DNA from: Bacteroidota bacterium
GTDB lineage: Bacteria > Bacteroidota > Bacteroidia > B-17B0 > Aurantibacillaceae
DNA length: 62,141 nucleotides
NCBI GenBank assembly: GCA_013697245.1
Contig: JACCXH010000006.1
Span: 1 to 62,141, forward strand
Direction of reading: 5' to 3'
This document shows, one piece after another, positions 37,545 to 46,674 of this stretch. A program made the position numbers and the translations under genes. Below the pieces are notes generated by a model. It was given only the letters and a program-made list of their open reading frames with translations, did no database searches and was not told the origin of the DNA. Position 1 is the first letter of the stretch. Every line of letters begins with the position of its first letter.

Positions 37545-37566
37545 ACGCGCAAATTACGTGCAAATT
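37545..37566 (+). repeat. Tandem 11-bp direct repeats before the integrase remnant
   Basis: ACGCGCAAATT (37545-37555) is followed directly by ACGTGCAAATT (37556-37566), one mismatch. Short direct repeats between a tRNA end and an integrase gene are typical arm-type binding sites of tyrosine integrases; that role is inferred. Confidence 0.45.
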
Positions 37567-37598
37567 TTTTCATGTGAAAGCTACAAAACTATGTAGCA

Positions 37599-37739
37599 AT
37601 GATCACCATAAAATTATCAATTGATAAACGTAGGATAAAAAATGATGGAACCTACCCATTAGTATTTAAGTTACGTAACCAACATGATTCACGGGATATT
37701 CCTACTAGGTATTCAATTAGAGAATCGGATTGGAATTAA
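37599..37739 (+). pseudogene. Truncated tyrosine integrase (N-terminal arm-binding domain only)
   Basis: 46 codons from ATG 37599 to TAA 37737. The product opens MITIKLSIDKRRIKNDGTYP and continues LVFKLRNQHDSRDIPTRYSI then RESDWN. This is the arm-type DNA-binding domain (Arm-DNA-bind_5 pattern) that opens phage-type integrases of Bacteroidota. The catalytic R-H-R-Y domain is entirely missing. The following bases continue in a different frame with an unrelated coding fragment, so a deletion probably fused the start of int to another gene of the same element. Position 135 bp after tRNA-Pro is where an integrase at its tRNA attachment site is expected. Confidence 0.75.
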
Positions 37740-38077
37740 CTGCATTTAGGAAGTTTGAAAACGGAAGTACAGATGAAATTCTAATTTGTGATGATATAGA
37801 TTTTAAGAATGCTGGAAAAATAGTAAAGGTTTATTTAAAAAATCTGCAAGAAGTGATACCATTGCTTCCTAAATCTACAATTCCAGTCCGTGCTTTTGAT
37901 CAGAAAAAACTTTATGAAGTATTACCGGAGAATGAGGGATTAACCACAGCACAGATCCGTGCAATTGCTTTATCAAAAGGTGTTTGCAAAGAACGTTCAG
38001 TTGATAATTATATTAAAGGATTATATTCTAGTGGTTTGCTGACTCCAATATCTTACGGGGTCTATTTAAAAAAATAA
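37721..38077 (+). pseudogene. C-terminal fragment of a mobile-element DUF3987/primase-helicase-like protein
   Basis: An open frame with no proper start (a TTG at 37730 is available) encoding about 115 residues: TAFRKFENGS, then ILICDDIDFKNAGKIVKVYL and a winged-helix-like end AIALSKGVCKERSVDNYIKGL. The pattern recalls the C-terminus of DUF3987 proteins carried by Bacteroidota genomic islands; this is from memory and moderately uncertain. It is fused out of frame to the integrase remnant. A small independent HTH protein using the TTG is the alternative. Confidence 0.45.
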
Positions 38078-38171
38078 GCCTGCAAAGTTTGCATTTCTTA
38101 CAATGCCTAAACTTTAAAAAGTGTAGGCATTGTAGGATTTAAGTTTTTCCGCTACTAGAGTTTGTGAATAA

Positions 38172-38300
38172 TTAAAGAACAATATTTATTTTATTCCATT
38201 CTCGACCTTCTAAAGGAGGTAAATAACAATCTTTAAAATTCCATGATGGCGTGCTAGTAAATTCAAAGAAATTACCAATTAAGGCTTTCCAATAAGGTAT
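38172..38300 (-). pseudogene. Orphan coding fragment 1
   Basis: A 42-codon open stretch ending in TAA (38172-38174), with a stop codon just upstream of its first codon and no start. It reads protein-like (IPYWKALIGNFFEFTSTPSW, then NFKDCYLPPLEGREW). No family recognised; most likely the end of a gene lost with the integrated element. Confidence 0.35.
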
Positions 38301-38326
38301 AATTACTTAAAAAAATTATTGAGTAA

Positions 38327-38440
38327 AAGGTTACTTGTGAGGACAAGCAGTTATGGAACATATATAAAGAAAAAGATGGAGTAGGTTACGAAGTTTGCAA
38401 TTTATACAACTCTATGATTAAATATATACCTGTACCCTAA
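38327..38440 (+). pseudogene. Orphan coding fragment 2
   Basis: A 37-codon open stretch directly after a TAA, ending in TAA at 38438-38440 and followed at once by a terminator. The product contains LWNIYKEKDGVGYEVCNLYN. The stop-plus-terminator arrangement suggests the genuine 3' end of a lost gene. No family recognised. Confidence 0.35.
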
Positions 38441-38458
38441 AAAAGTACAGGTTTTTTT
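38428..38458 (+). terminator. Intrinsic terminator after the element debris
   Basis: ACCTGTAC (38428-38435) and GTACAGGT (38445-38452) are perfect arms followed by a T run on the plus strand; the T run ends at the stop codon of the convergent gene. Confidence 0.75.
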
Positions 38459-41400
38459 AATCTTTAATTACTTTGATATACTTTCTGTCCGTATCACTTT
38501 CCATGTAGAAAATATAAAGCCCGTAAGGGTACTCATTTATGTTAATTAAGCTACTGGTATTTTCTAATTTTGAATCGTAAAGTATTTTACCATTTACATC
38601 ATATATTTTTAGCAATATTTTCCCACCGTTTGGATTATCTATTGTAACAGAGTTATGCGAAGGATTAGGGTAAATGCTTACCATTTTAAGACTGGTTATT
38701 GGTATATCTGTGCATATTGATGAGTTTATTTCTGTACATATTGAATTGCTACAACTATTTACATCCGTATAAGTGTATAATACTGTGTAATTTCCTGTTG
38801 CTGGTAAAGAAAGAATATTTCCAGAAACATTAGGTCCTGAATAAATACCACCAAATGGTGTTCCAGTAAATGTCACTTGCGTGCCTACACAGGATGTATA
38901 ACTACTTGCGGCTATTTTTATACATGGAGTTTGATTCAAGGTTACAATGGTATTAGTTGATAAAACACAATTATTAGTATCTTGATACATATAACTCACA
39001 TTATAAGTTGCAGTAATATTGGAGTAAATAGTATTTGTTGGCACGCTATTTACAAATAAGGTGCCACCAGGAGGAGTTGCAGAATATGTAAGTGTATTAA
39101 GATTCCCAGAACATAATGGACTAGTTAAAGAAAATGATGTTGGAGAATAGACATTAATCAAAACGGTTTTGGTACTAGCGCAATTAAGTGTTGAAGAAGT
39201 TATAGAAAAAACTGTTGGCGTATTTACAGAAGTTGTAATAGTGGAACCCGTTGTATTACTATTCCATGTAAAACCATTACCACCAACTACAGTAGCCGAT
39301 AATGTGAATGATGAATTTAAGCATACTGTTGGCGACGATGGTGTAACGGTTATAGTAGGAGAATTTAACCCAACAATTATTGGGCTTGTAGCACTTGCTG
39401 TACAGCCACTGGCAGCTGAACCTATTACTGAATAAGCGGAGTTTATAGATGGTGTAATTGTAGTTACATTTCCAATTGTTGAATTACTCCAGGTATAAGT
39501 TAAAGCACCAGTTGCAGTTAAATTAAGTGTAGATGTTTTACAGATGTTATTATAAGGCGTATATATACCCACATAAGGATTCGGATTAATTGGAAAACTT
39601 AATAATGTATATGTTGAGCAACCATTTGTATAAGTGCCAGTAACTCCAATAATAACTGCAGTTGCCGAGTTATTTGTTGTTATGGCAAGTGTGTTTGTAT
39701 TACTTGAACCAAACATTGAGCCTATTACATATGAATTAGCGCCAGATACTGTTATGGTACTGGGACTACTTGTACAAAAGCTTGAAGGGTATATGGAATA
39801 TGATAGAACTGGTGGAAGAGATGGAATAACATTAATTGTAGTACTATAATTTGAAACACCACATGCCGGCGAATTTACAATAACACTATAAGTTGTTGTT
39901 GTAGTTGGTGTAACAACTATACTTTGTGTAGTAGCTCCCGTACTCCAAGAATATGTTCCTCCACTTCCAAGATTTGTAGCAGATAAAGTCAAGGTATTTG
40001 CGCCTAAACAAACAAATGTAGTATTTGGCGTTGCAGTTATGCCTGCTTGTTCTACTATAATAGGAAATGTAGTGGTGTTTGAACAGCCAAAACTATTTGT
40101 ACCTGTTAGAGCTACATTAAAATTATTTACTGCCACACCTGTTGTGTAAGTGCTTGATGCCTGAAAATAATCCCAAGTATATGAATTTGCTCCTAAAGCG
40201 TTTAATGTTGCTGATTGACCTGAACAAATAGCGGTACTGCCTGTCACCCCTAACGTAGGTGTTGGCAATAATGGCATAGTTATTATTGATTGAGTATTAC
40301 AACCGTTAGAACCCATAGCAATTGCTGTAAAAGTTGGATTTGCACTTGTTACATAGGCATTTACAGAATTACTGTAAGCAGCTTGGAAACCCCATTTCAT
40401 ATAAAAATTTGATCCTACACCTTGTACACTAAATGTCGTATTTGGGCAAACAGGGCTATTAAAATTAATCGTAAAAGAATTCGCAGCTGGGGCAGGCAAC
40501 ACACTAAAAGCGATTGGCAGAGTTACAGTAGGAGAACACATATTTGAAGCGATTACAGTAAAATTTGGATTTGCTATTGTGGGTTTTAAAAATTGACAAC
40601 AACTATTATAACCATTGCTCCATGTATAACTACTAGCACCTGAAACAGAAATATAGGATGAATCTCCTGAGCAAATAGGGTTGGTTGAGCCAGATAAAAT
40701 TATTGGGGTAGATGATACCCCTAAGATACTAAAAGTAGAGGGCGCAGTCTGACAACCCATACTGTTTGTTCCAACTACATGAAAATATCCTGCTCCATTA
40801 ATATTAACACTGTATGTTTGTGTAAATACGCTTCCATAATTCCAGTTATAACTAACCGCACCTGTAACGGATAAAACTGAATTGCCAGCACAAATAGTTG
40901 GAGTATATATTGGTGTTAATGAAGTTATTGGTAGCACAGCCATAACAATTGAAGTGGAATCAATACAATTAAAACCACCGCTTCCTATAACGGTAATTGT
41001 GGATGGATTTTGTGTAAGTGCCAGCGCTACTTGAATCGGCAATAGACTAGGGCTTCCATAGGGAGCAAAATATACATTATTAATTTTAACTGTATAACTC
41101 TTAGCGCCACTTAACGAATAATTTAATGAAGCAATAGGACAGACCGTTGCTGACGGAGGAGTAATTGATATTGTTGGCTTAACATTAATTTTAATCTCGT
41201 TATGAAAATCACATCCAGTTATGGGGGTTTCCGTTACATTATAAATACCACCCTCAGAAAGGGTAAAAGTATTACCAGGTGTCGTAGTATACACTCCGTT
41301 TGCTTGTTGACAAGCAATTCCCGTAATGGTATTTTGACATTGTAAAATGCTACTTTGGTTAAAACACTGGCTTGACACACCAACGCTATAGGTAAATGAG

Positions 41401-42290
41401 GTATTATTTATAGAAAATGCATTAGTTAAGGAAACATTTGATGGAAGGTATCCTAACTCCGCATCAAAATAGGCGTAACCAAAATGTCCCGTATATATAC
41501 AATCAGATACAATAACATTTAATTCAACAGTTTCCCCAATATAATTTCGCAAATCGAAACATACTTTTTTCCAGTCAGTCGCCGTATAATAACCTACGGA
41601 AGGGCTGAAAACCTTTTGATTAAAAAAACTTGGATTATACCCTGAACACATACCATAGTCGGGTATAAATAAATATTCTTTTATTAGATTGGTTCTGTTA
41701 CAGGCAAATAACTGTATCCTAAAATAAGGATTTCCAGAACAGGCATGTCCAACAGTAGCATGCACAAAAGAAAAAGCAGTTTTTAGAATATTATTAGAAG
41801 AGGTTACGACAAACTTAGTACTCATAAATGTTGCTTCGGTACTTGATATGGCATCATTTAATTTTATTACATTGTTCCCACTAAACGGAGAATTATACGA
41901 AAAACCTGTAATAGGATCAATTCCACTGGTTAATAAAATTTGGGAGGTGGCGGGCGAAATATTAATTATACTGTCATATATCGAGTTTATAATAACTCCA
42001 TGTTGTATGTTCCAATTTGAAAAATTCCCGAGCTCAAATCCAATGTTTTGAATATTATTATTACTATTATTTGACGAACCACAAGTTGCCAGACTACTTC
42101 GGCTTAAGGAGATTTCATTAGGTTGAACTATAAGATTTTTACGGAAGTTATAATAAGCTTCTGCTTCTTTTAATTCAATACTGTTGGTTTTAGAAATGTC
42201 TTTAATAGCTTCTTTTTTAGTCTGGCTATTTACCTTTAAATTAAAAAGGAGAAAGAATAAAAGGAAGAATTGGAAATGTCTGATTTTCAT
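38457..42290 (-). CDS. Giant T9SS cargo protein with Ig/PKD-like repeats and type A sorting domain
   Basis: 1,277 residues. Signal peptide (MKIRHFQFFLLFFLLFNLKVNSQ), a jelly-roll-like N-terminal domain (about 60-285), then around eleven Ig/PKD-like units with the C-SGxSxxxxxxGAxSYTW pattern also seen in the protein at the left edge of the window. The last ~75 residues (SIYPNPSHNSVTIDN, YDVNGKILYD, GLYIFYM) form the Por-type C-terminal sorting domain, so it should be exported by T9SS and attached to the surface or released. The two giant proteins carry different sorting signals (type A here, type B there). Ligand unknown. TAAATTTG ends 5 nt before the ATG. Confidence 0.9.
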   Translation of the reverse strand: MKIRHFQFFLLFFLLFNLKVNSQTKKEAIKDISKTNSIELKEAEAYYNFRKNLIVQPNEISLSRSSLATCGSSNNSNNNIQNIGFELGNFSNWNIQHGVIINSIYDSIINISPATSQILLTSGIDPITGFSYNSPFSGNNVIKLNDAISSTEATFMSTKFVVTSSNNILKTAFSFVHATVGHACSGNPYFRIQLFACNRTNLIKEYLFIPDYGMCSGYNPSFFNQKVFSPSVGYYTATDWKKVCFDLRNYIGETVELNVIVSDCIYTGHFGYAYFDAELGYLPSNVSLTNAFSINNTSFTYSVGVSSQCFNQSSILQCQNTITGIACQQANGVYTTTPGNTFTLSEGGIYNVTETPITGCDFHNEIKINVKPTISITPPSATVCPIASLNYSLSGAKSYTVKINNVYFAPYGSPSLLPIQVALALTQNPSTITVIGSGGFNCIDSTSIVMAVLPITSLTPIYTPTICAGNSVLSVTGAVSYNWNYGSVFTQTYSVNINGAGYFHVVGTNSMGCQTAPSTFSILGVSSTPIILSGSTNPICSGDSSYISVSGASSYTWSNGYNSCCQFLKPTIANPNFTVIASNMCSPTVTLPIAFSVLPAPAANSFTINFNSPVCPNTTFSVQGVGSNFYMKWGFQAAYSNSVNAYVTSANPTFTAIAMGSNGCNTQSIITMPLLPTPTLGVTGSTAICSGQSATLNALGANSYTWDYFQASSTYTTGVAVNNFNVALTGTNSFGCSNTTTFPIIVEQAGITATPNTTFVCLGANTLTLSATNLGSGGTYSWSTGATTQSIVVTPTTTTTYSVIVNSPACGVSNYSTTINVIPSLPPVLSYSIYPSSFCTSSPSTITVSGANSYVIGSMFGSSNTNTLAITTNNSATAVIIGVTGTYTNGCSTYTLLSFPINPNPYVGIYTPYNNICKTSTLNLTATGALTYTWSNSTIGNVTTITPSINSAYSVIGSAASGCTASATSPIIVGLNSPTITVTPSSPTVCLNSSFTLSATVVGGNGFTWNSNTTGSTITTSVNTPTVFSITSSTLNCASTKTVLINVYSPTSFSLTSPLCSGNLNTLTYSATPPGGTLFVNSVPTNTIYSNITATYNVSYMYQDTNNCVLSTNTIVTLNQTPCIKIAASSYTSCVGTQVTFTGTPFGGIYSGPNVSGNILSLPATGNYTVLYTYTDVNSCSNSICTEINSSICTDIPITSLKMVSIYPNPSHNSVTIDNPNGGKILLKIYDVNGKILYDSKLENTSSLININEYPYGLYIFYMESDTDRKYIKVIKD

Positions 42291-42295
42291 TATAA

Positions 42296-42303
42296 CAAAT
42301 TTA
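42296..42303 (-). promoter_or_regulatory. Candidate -7 box (TAAATTTG) before the giant cargo gene
   Basis: Exact TAnnTTTG match on the minus strand, 5 nt before the ATG; no -33 TTTG box found. Confidence 0.4.
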
Positions 42304-42322
42304 ATAAAATTATCGGAAAATC

Positions 42323-42505
42323 ATGATAATCTGTATTATAATGTATAGTAATGCAGGAAAAAAAGAATTTCGTGAGCTGGCATATATTATTCCCGATCTT
42401 TCAATGAAGCTGGGTTTGGTGTTATTTGCTATTCACGTTGGTCTTTTAATTATTGCTTATTTTATAAGAAGAAAAAATAAAATACAAAATTTAAATAAGA
42501 GTTAA
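42323..42505 (+). CDS. Possible small membrane protein
   Basis: 60 residues with one convincing membrane segment (about 28-49, MKLGLVLFAIHVGLLIIAYF) and a basic end (RRKNKIQNLNKS). It starts with ATG 33 bp from the divergent giant gene. No family recognised. It could instead be the tail of a decayed gene. Confidence 0.4.
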   Translation: MIICIIMYSNAGKKEFRELAYIIPDLSMKLGLVLFAIHVGLLIIAYFIRRKNKIQNLNKS

Positions 42506-42554
42506 AATTGATCCTCTCAAAAAAAACGCAGGTGTTTTAATAAATTAATAAAAA

Positions 42555-42884
42555 TTATTTCACACAAACCCTATCATAAAGCTTTATCGTTTTTTTAATA
42601 TTACGAATGATCAGTTTAATTGGAATATCTTTACTCGCATCAATAATAATGTTTTCATATTTATCTTTTAATTTAACACCTTCTTTTTTTAAATGAATAG
42701 TTTTATCCTCAGCAAATCCCATTTGGATCTTCTTTTTATTTACCCATAAATAACATAATTTTTTATCCTTGTAATAAAAAAAAGGAATTTGAAATTTACG
42801 TTGCTGTGTAATATTTGGATCGATCTCTAAAATAATTTTTTTTAGTGCCAATAAACAGCCTTGAATAGGTTCAGGCTGTTTCAT
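42555..42884 (-). CDS. DUF1801 domain protein
   Basis: 109 residues matching the short YdhG/DUF1801 fold (IQGCLLALKKIILEIDPNITQQRKFQIPFFYYKDKKLCYLWV, with K/R-rich centre and IKKTIKLYDRV end). Members are small cytoplasmic proteins of unknown function. Standalone gene between two unrelated neighbours. Confidence 0.72.
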   Translation of the reverse strand: MKQPEPIQGCLLALKKIILEIDPNITQQRKFQIPFFYYKDKKLCYLWVNKKKIQMGFAEDKTIHLKKEGVKLKDKYENIIIDASKDIPIKLIIRNIKKTIKLYDRVCVK

Positions 42885-43005
42885 ATAATAATTATCAAGT
42901 AAATTTTCTATAATGCTAAATTAATAAACTTAGAGGAAAAAGTGCATTTAACCTGGTTAAAATGACTATTGCCTGTTTGAATACAATTTATTAATTTCAA
43001 TCTCT

Positions 43006-45111
43006 ATGAAACGTATTATAATTTTACTTATTACGATCGCGCAAACGGCTTTCGCGCAATTTACAAAAGCAGATCTTGTTTATAAATGCGATTTTGAGTC
43101 AAACGATCCTTATTGGAAACCTTATAACGAAAAAGCTTTTATTTCGAGCGCGGCCAAAGGTAAATTTACACTGGAACATGTTGGAAAAGATGAAACGTGG
43201 AGTCAGACAAACGATATGATGTTTAACCCCATGTTTGATTATGAGGTAGAAGTATCTATGTGCCAACTAAGCGGCGCAGATAATAAGGGCTATGGCATTA
43301 TTTATAATTATAAAGGAAGTGATAATTCAAATGCGTTTTATATTAGTGCCAACGGATATTTTACAGTTAACCACTATACAAAAGGTGTTTTTACAGATGA
43401 TATTGCCTGGAAGGAATCGGATAAAATTATTAAAGGCCTTTCTAAATACAACAAATTAACTATTTCAAGAAGAGGAGATAATTTACATTTTTTTATTAAT
43501 GGTGTGGAAGTAGCATCCTTACCACATCCAAAATTTCAGGGTATTTTTACAGGTTTTTTTATTGGTGGTGTTATGAAAGCTGAAGTAGATTATGCCTATG
43601 CTTATCAAAAGAAGAGAGTCATTCGTTTGGTAGATAATCCTAATTCGTTTGGAGAAAAAATTCATTTGGGCACTACTATTAATTCAAGTGCCGCAGAAAT
43701 ATGTCCGGTGATAAGTGCAGATGAAAAATCTTTATTTGTAACGCGTACCTATTGTAAAGAAAATACGGGTGGTTACGATGATTATGATATTTGGAGCAGT
43801 ACATTGAATAAAGATAGCAGCTGGACACCTCTTAAAAATATTGGCTCGCCCCTTAACAACAAAGGCAATAATTTTGTGATCTCGGTTAGTCACGATAATA
43901 ATTCTTTGGTACTGGGCAATGTTTATCATGGCGAAGGCAAAGCACTATCTAATGGAATTTCTTATAGTCATAAAACTAAAACAGGATGGTCGTATCCTAA
44001 AGAAATGAAGATCAAGAATTTTTATAATAATAATGAGTATAACGAAGCCTGCTTGGCACCCGATGGTAAAACCATTTTATTATGTGTTGAAAGAGATGAC
44101 ACGCATGGGGATAAGGATATTTATTTTTCTCATTTATTGTCTGACAGTAGTTGGAGCGAGCCGGAGAATTTAGGGCCAATTGTAAATTCCTATTCAAATG
44201 AAACAGGCGCCTTTTTAGCCTCCGATGGAAAGACGCTTTATTTCTCATCCTCAGGTCATGTGGGTTACGGCAGCAACGATATTTTTATCACCAAACGTTT
44301 GGATGATACCTGGAAACATTGGACAGAGCCAAAGAACCTGGGCCCAAAAATAAACACCAAACACTGGGACGCCTATTATACAATGCCGGCTTCGGGTGAT
44401 TATGCTTATGTGATATCAACGCCAAAGAATACCGAAAATGCGGATATTTATAAGATCAAACAACCCGAAAGCGTAAAGCCCGAACCCGTTATATTAATTC
44501 ACGGCGTAGTACATAATAGTGATACAAAAAAACCAATGCAAGCAGTGGTGAGTTATTATGAATTGGGATCGAAAAAAACATTAGGAAGCGCAACTTCTAA
44601 TGTGGAGACCGGCGCTTTTACAATCGCTTTACCTAAAGGCAGAAAATATTGTTTTAATGCACAACACGAAGGATTCATTTCCGTTAACGCGAATACAGAT
44701 GCTACAGTCTTAGAAATATATAAGGAAGAGAATATTGATCTGTATCTTAGTCCTGTAAAAACCGGACAAAGTGTAGTGTTGCATAATTTATTTTTTGTGT
44801 CGGATGAACATAGGATCTTGCCGGAATCTTTTCCGGAGTTAGATAAACTTCATGATCTTTTGGTTGCACACCCTGAAATGAAGATAGAGGTTTCAGGTCA
44901 CACAAGTATCAATAGTTCCGGCGAGAAATACAATCACGATCTTTCTACCGGTAGAGCAGAGGCAGTAAAAAAATATTTGATTGCCAAAGGTATCAACGAA
45001 AAAAGGATCGCTGCAAAAGGCTATGGCTTCTCTAAACCAATTTATACTGATAAAACTGAAGTACACCAGGCATTGAACCGCCGGATAGAGTTTTCGATTG
45101 TGAGTTATTAA
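43006..45111 (+). CDS. OmpA-family outer-membrane protein with LamG-like and PD40 domains
   Basis: 701 residues. Signal peptide (MKRIIILLITIAQTAFAQ), a concanavalin/LamG-like domain (about 20-205), PD40/WD40-like beta-propeller repeats (about 225-490; ISADEKSLFV, LAPDGKTILLC, LASDGKTLYFSS), a carboxypeptidase-regulatory-like stretch (about 500-580) and a C-terminal OmpA domain (about 600-701; TGRAEAVKKYLIAKGI, NRRIEF) that binds peptidoglycan. It probably links the outer membrane to the wall. The LamG-LytS kinase gene follows 40 bp downstream on the same strand. Confidence 0.87.
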   Translation: MKRIIILLITIAQTAFAQFTKADLVYKCDFESNDPYWKPYNEKAFISSAAKGKFTLEHVGKDETWSQTNDMMFNPMFDYEVEVSMCQLSGADNKGYGIIYNYKGSDNSNAFYISANGYFTVNHYTKGVFTDDIAWKESDKIIKGLSKYNKLTISRRGDNLHFFINGVEVASLPHPKFQGIFTGFFIGGVMKAEVDYAYAYQKKRVIRLVDNPNSFGEKIHLGTTINSSAAEICPVISADEKSLFVTRTYCKENTGGYDDYDIWSSTLNKDSSWTPLKNIGSPLNNKGNNFVISVSHDNNSLVLGNVYHGEGKALSNGISYSHKTKTGWSYPKEMKIKNFYNNNEYNEACLAPDGKTILLCVERDDTHGDKDIYFSHLLSDSSWSEPENLGPIVNSYSNETGAFLASDGKTLYFSSSGHVGYGSNDIFITKRLDDTWKHWTEPKNLGPKINTKHWDAYYTMPASGDYAYVISTPKNTENADIYKIKQPESVKPEPVILIHGVVHNSDTKKPMQAVVSYYELGSKKTLGSATSNVETGAFTIALPKGRKYCFNAQHEGFISVNANTDATVLEIYKEENIDLYLSPVKTGQSVVLHNLFFVSDEHRILPESFPELDKLHDLLVAHPEMKIEVSGHTSINSSGEKYNHDLSTGRAEAVKKYLIAKGINEKRIAAKGYGFSKPIYTDKTEVHQALNRRIEFSIVSY

Positions 45112-45151
45112 GATTTTTTTATTATCTAAGATATTTTCATAATTTTAAAGG

Positions 45152-46672
45152 GTGTTACAAGCTCTCAGCATCAAATCTTTAATTTTAATAGCTTTCGTTT
45201 TTTCGATCGCAAATCTTTCTGCAATAAACGAAACAGATAGGTCTTTGGTTGCTAGGTTTACTTTTAAAGATGGCGAAGTAAATAGCTACCCTCTCGGTTT
45301 TACTGCTAAAACTGTTGGTGTGTCTTTGATTCAAGATAGGTTTGGCAATAACAATTCTGCCTTTTATCTACATGGCAATCCGGGAAGTTATATTAATATT
45401 GGCACCTCTAATAAACTAAAACCAACAAATGGTACAGTTGCGGTTTGGTTTAAAATTGATAACGAGGTTTTTAGTGGCAGGGGGGCTGCTTTTAATCCTA
45501 TAATATTAACTAAATCCCGGGCCGGTGACGATTTTTTTGAAGGCTACAGTATTTTATATGATGTTGCCAGCAGAAAGCTCGGTATTGCAGCTACCTTCTC
45601 AGAACTTAACCAGGTTTCTATTCGATCGGCGGATACAGTTAAATTAGGTAAATGGTACCATCTAGTAATTACTTACGATGATGATTTTTTGTGCCTATAC
45701 ATAAATGGTATTCTTGAAAACAAAATGCCAAAAAATTTTACAAGTCGTTTTTTAGAAGGCGACTCTGTAATGCTTGGTAACTCGGCTAATTATAAGAACG
45801 AACGATATTTTAATGGAACTATTGATGATTTTGAAATATATAATCGTGTATTATCACCCGAGGAAATAGTTCAATTATATAATGCCCCAAACCCAAACAA
45901 GTTTGCAATATATAAAGAGATAATAATCTATACTCTTACTGCAATTTGTGCGATCCTGGTTATTATATGGTTAGTGGTGTTGAATTACAGAAAGTTAATT
46001 GAGCGCAAGCGAGCACAGATAGATATTTCAAACCGCTTGTTGGAACTGGAAACAAAATCTGTTCGTACACAAATGAACCCGCATTTTATTTTTAACTCAT
46101 TAAATACATTGAACCGTTTTATTTTAGAGGCAGATCTTGCCAATGCGGAAATTTATTTATCAAAATTTTCTAAACTACTTCGTAAATTAATGGAGAGCAG
46201 TGCAGCTGACAAAATTTCTTTGGAAGAAGAGATCGAGATATTAAAAGGATATATCGAGATCGAAAAATTACGATTTTCTGATTCGTTCGAGTTTGAAGTG
46301 CAATGTTTCGTTAATAAAGCTGAAGATATCTCAATACCATTTATGCTGGTACAACCTTTTGTTGAAAATGCCATCTGGCACGGTTTGATCCCAAAAAAAG
46401 AGAATCGGTTCCTTAATATTTCGTTTTTACCTTTAGATGAAAATAGAATTACCTGTATAGTGAATGACAATGGCGTTGGACGTGAAGAGGCAGCGAAACA
46501 TAAAGACCCTTTGAAGAAAAAATCGTTGGCAATAGATTTTATAAAACAGCGTTTAGAGTTAATAACGAAGGCAAAAAATATTGCATGTTATTTTACCATG
46601 ACCGATAAAAAAGACGCTGAATTAAGAAGCCTTGGCACTAAAGTAGAAATTATAATCCCAATACTTAGGTAA
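45152..46672 (+). CDS. LamG-fused LytS-type sensor histidine kinase
   Basis: 506 residues. Signal sequence (1-24), a LamG/concanavalin-like extracellular domain (about 30-245, WYHLVITYDDDFLCLYING, GTIDDFEIYNRVLSPEE), one membrane span (about 256-279) and a LytS/His_kinase domain (QMNPHFIFNSLNTLNRF, phospho-acceptor H311) with HATPase_c (VNDNGVGR). The start is GTG at 45152, one codon after an in-frame stop. It should phosphorylate the LytTR regulator encoded 2 bp downstream. A glycan-binding sensor is inferred from the LamG fold; the ligand is unknown. Confidence 0.88.
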   Translation: MLQALSIKSLILIAFVFSIANLSAINETDRSLVARFTFKDGEVNSYPLGFTAKTVGVSLIQDRFGNNNSAFYLHGNPGSYINIGTSNKLKPTNGTVAVWFKIDNEVFSGRGAAFNPIILTKSRAGDDFFEGYSILYDVASRKLGIAATFSELNQVSIRSADTVKLGKWYHLVITYDDDFLCLYINGILENKMPKNFTSRFLEGDSVMLGNSANYKNERYFNGTIDDFEIYNRVLSPEEIVQLYNAPNPNKFAIYKEIIIYTLTAICAILVIIWLVVLNYRKLIERKRAQIDISNRLLELETKSVRTQMNPHFIFNSLNTLNRFILEADLANAEIYLSKFSKLLRKLMESSAADKISLEEEIEILKGYIEIEKLRFSDSFEFEVQCFVNKAEDISIPFMLVQPFVENAIWHGLIPKKENRFLNISFLPLDENRITCIVNDNGVGREEAAKHKDPLKKKSLAIDFIKQRLELITKAKNIACYFTMTDKKDAELRSLGTKVEIIIPILR

Positions 46673-46674
46673 TT

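Noticed and set aside
37424-37624. 66-residue frame starting inside tRNA-Pro
   Set aside because: Overlaps the tRNA and its terminator.
37465-38456. Second attachment site copying the tRNA-Pro 3' end
   Set aside because: No repeat of GGCCACCCCGA or of the T-arm sequence seen downstream within the window.
39169-39849. Two Val/Thr-rich plus-strand frames
   Set aside because: Antisense shadows of the repeated cargo gene.
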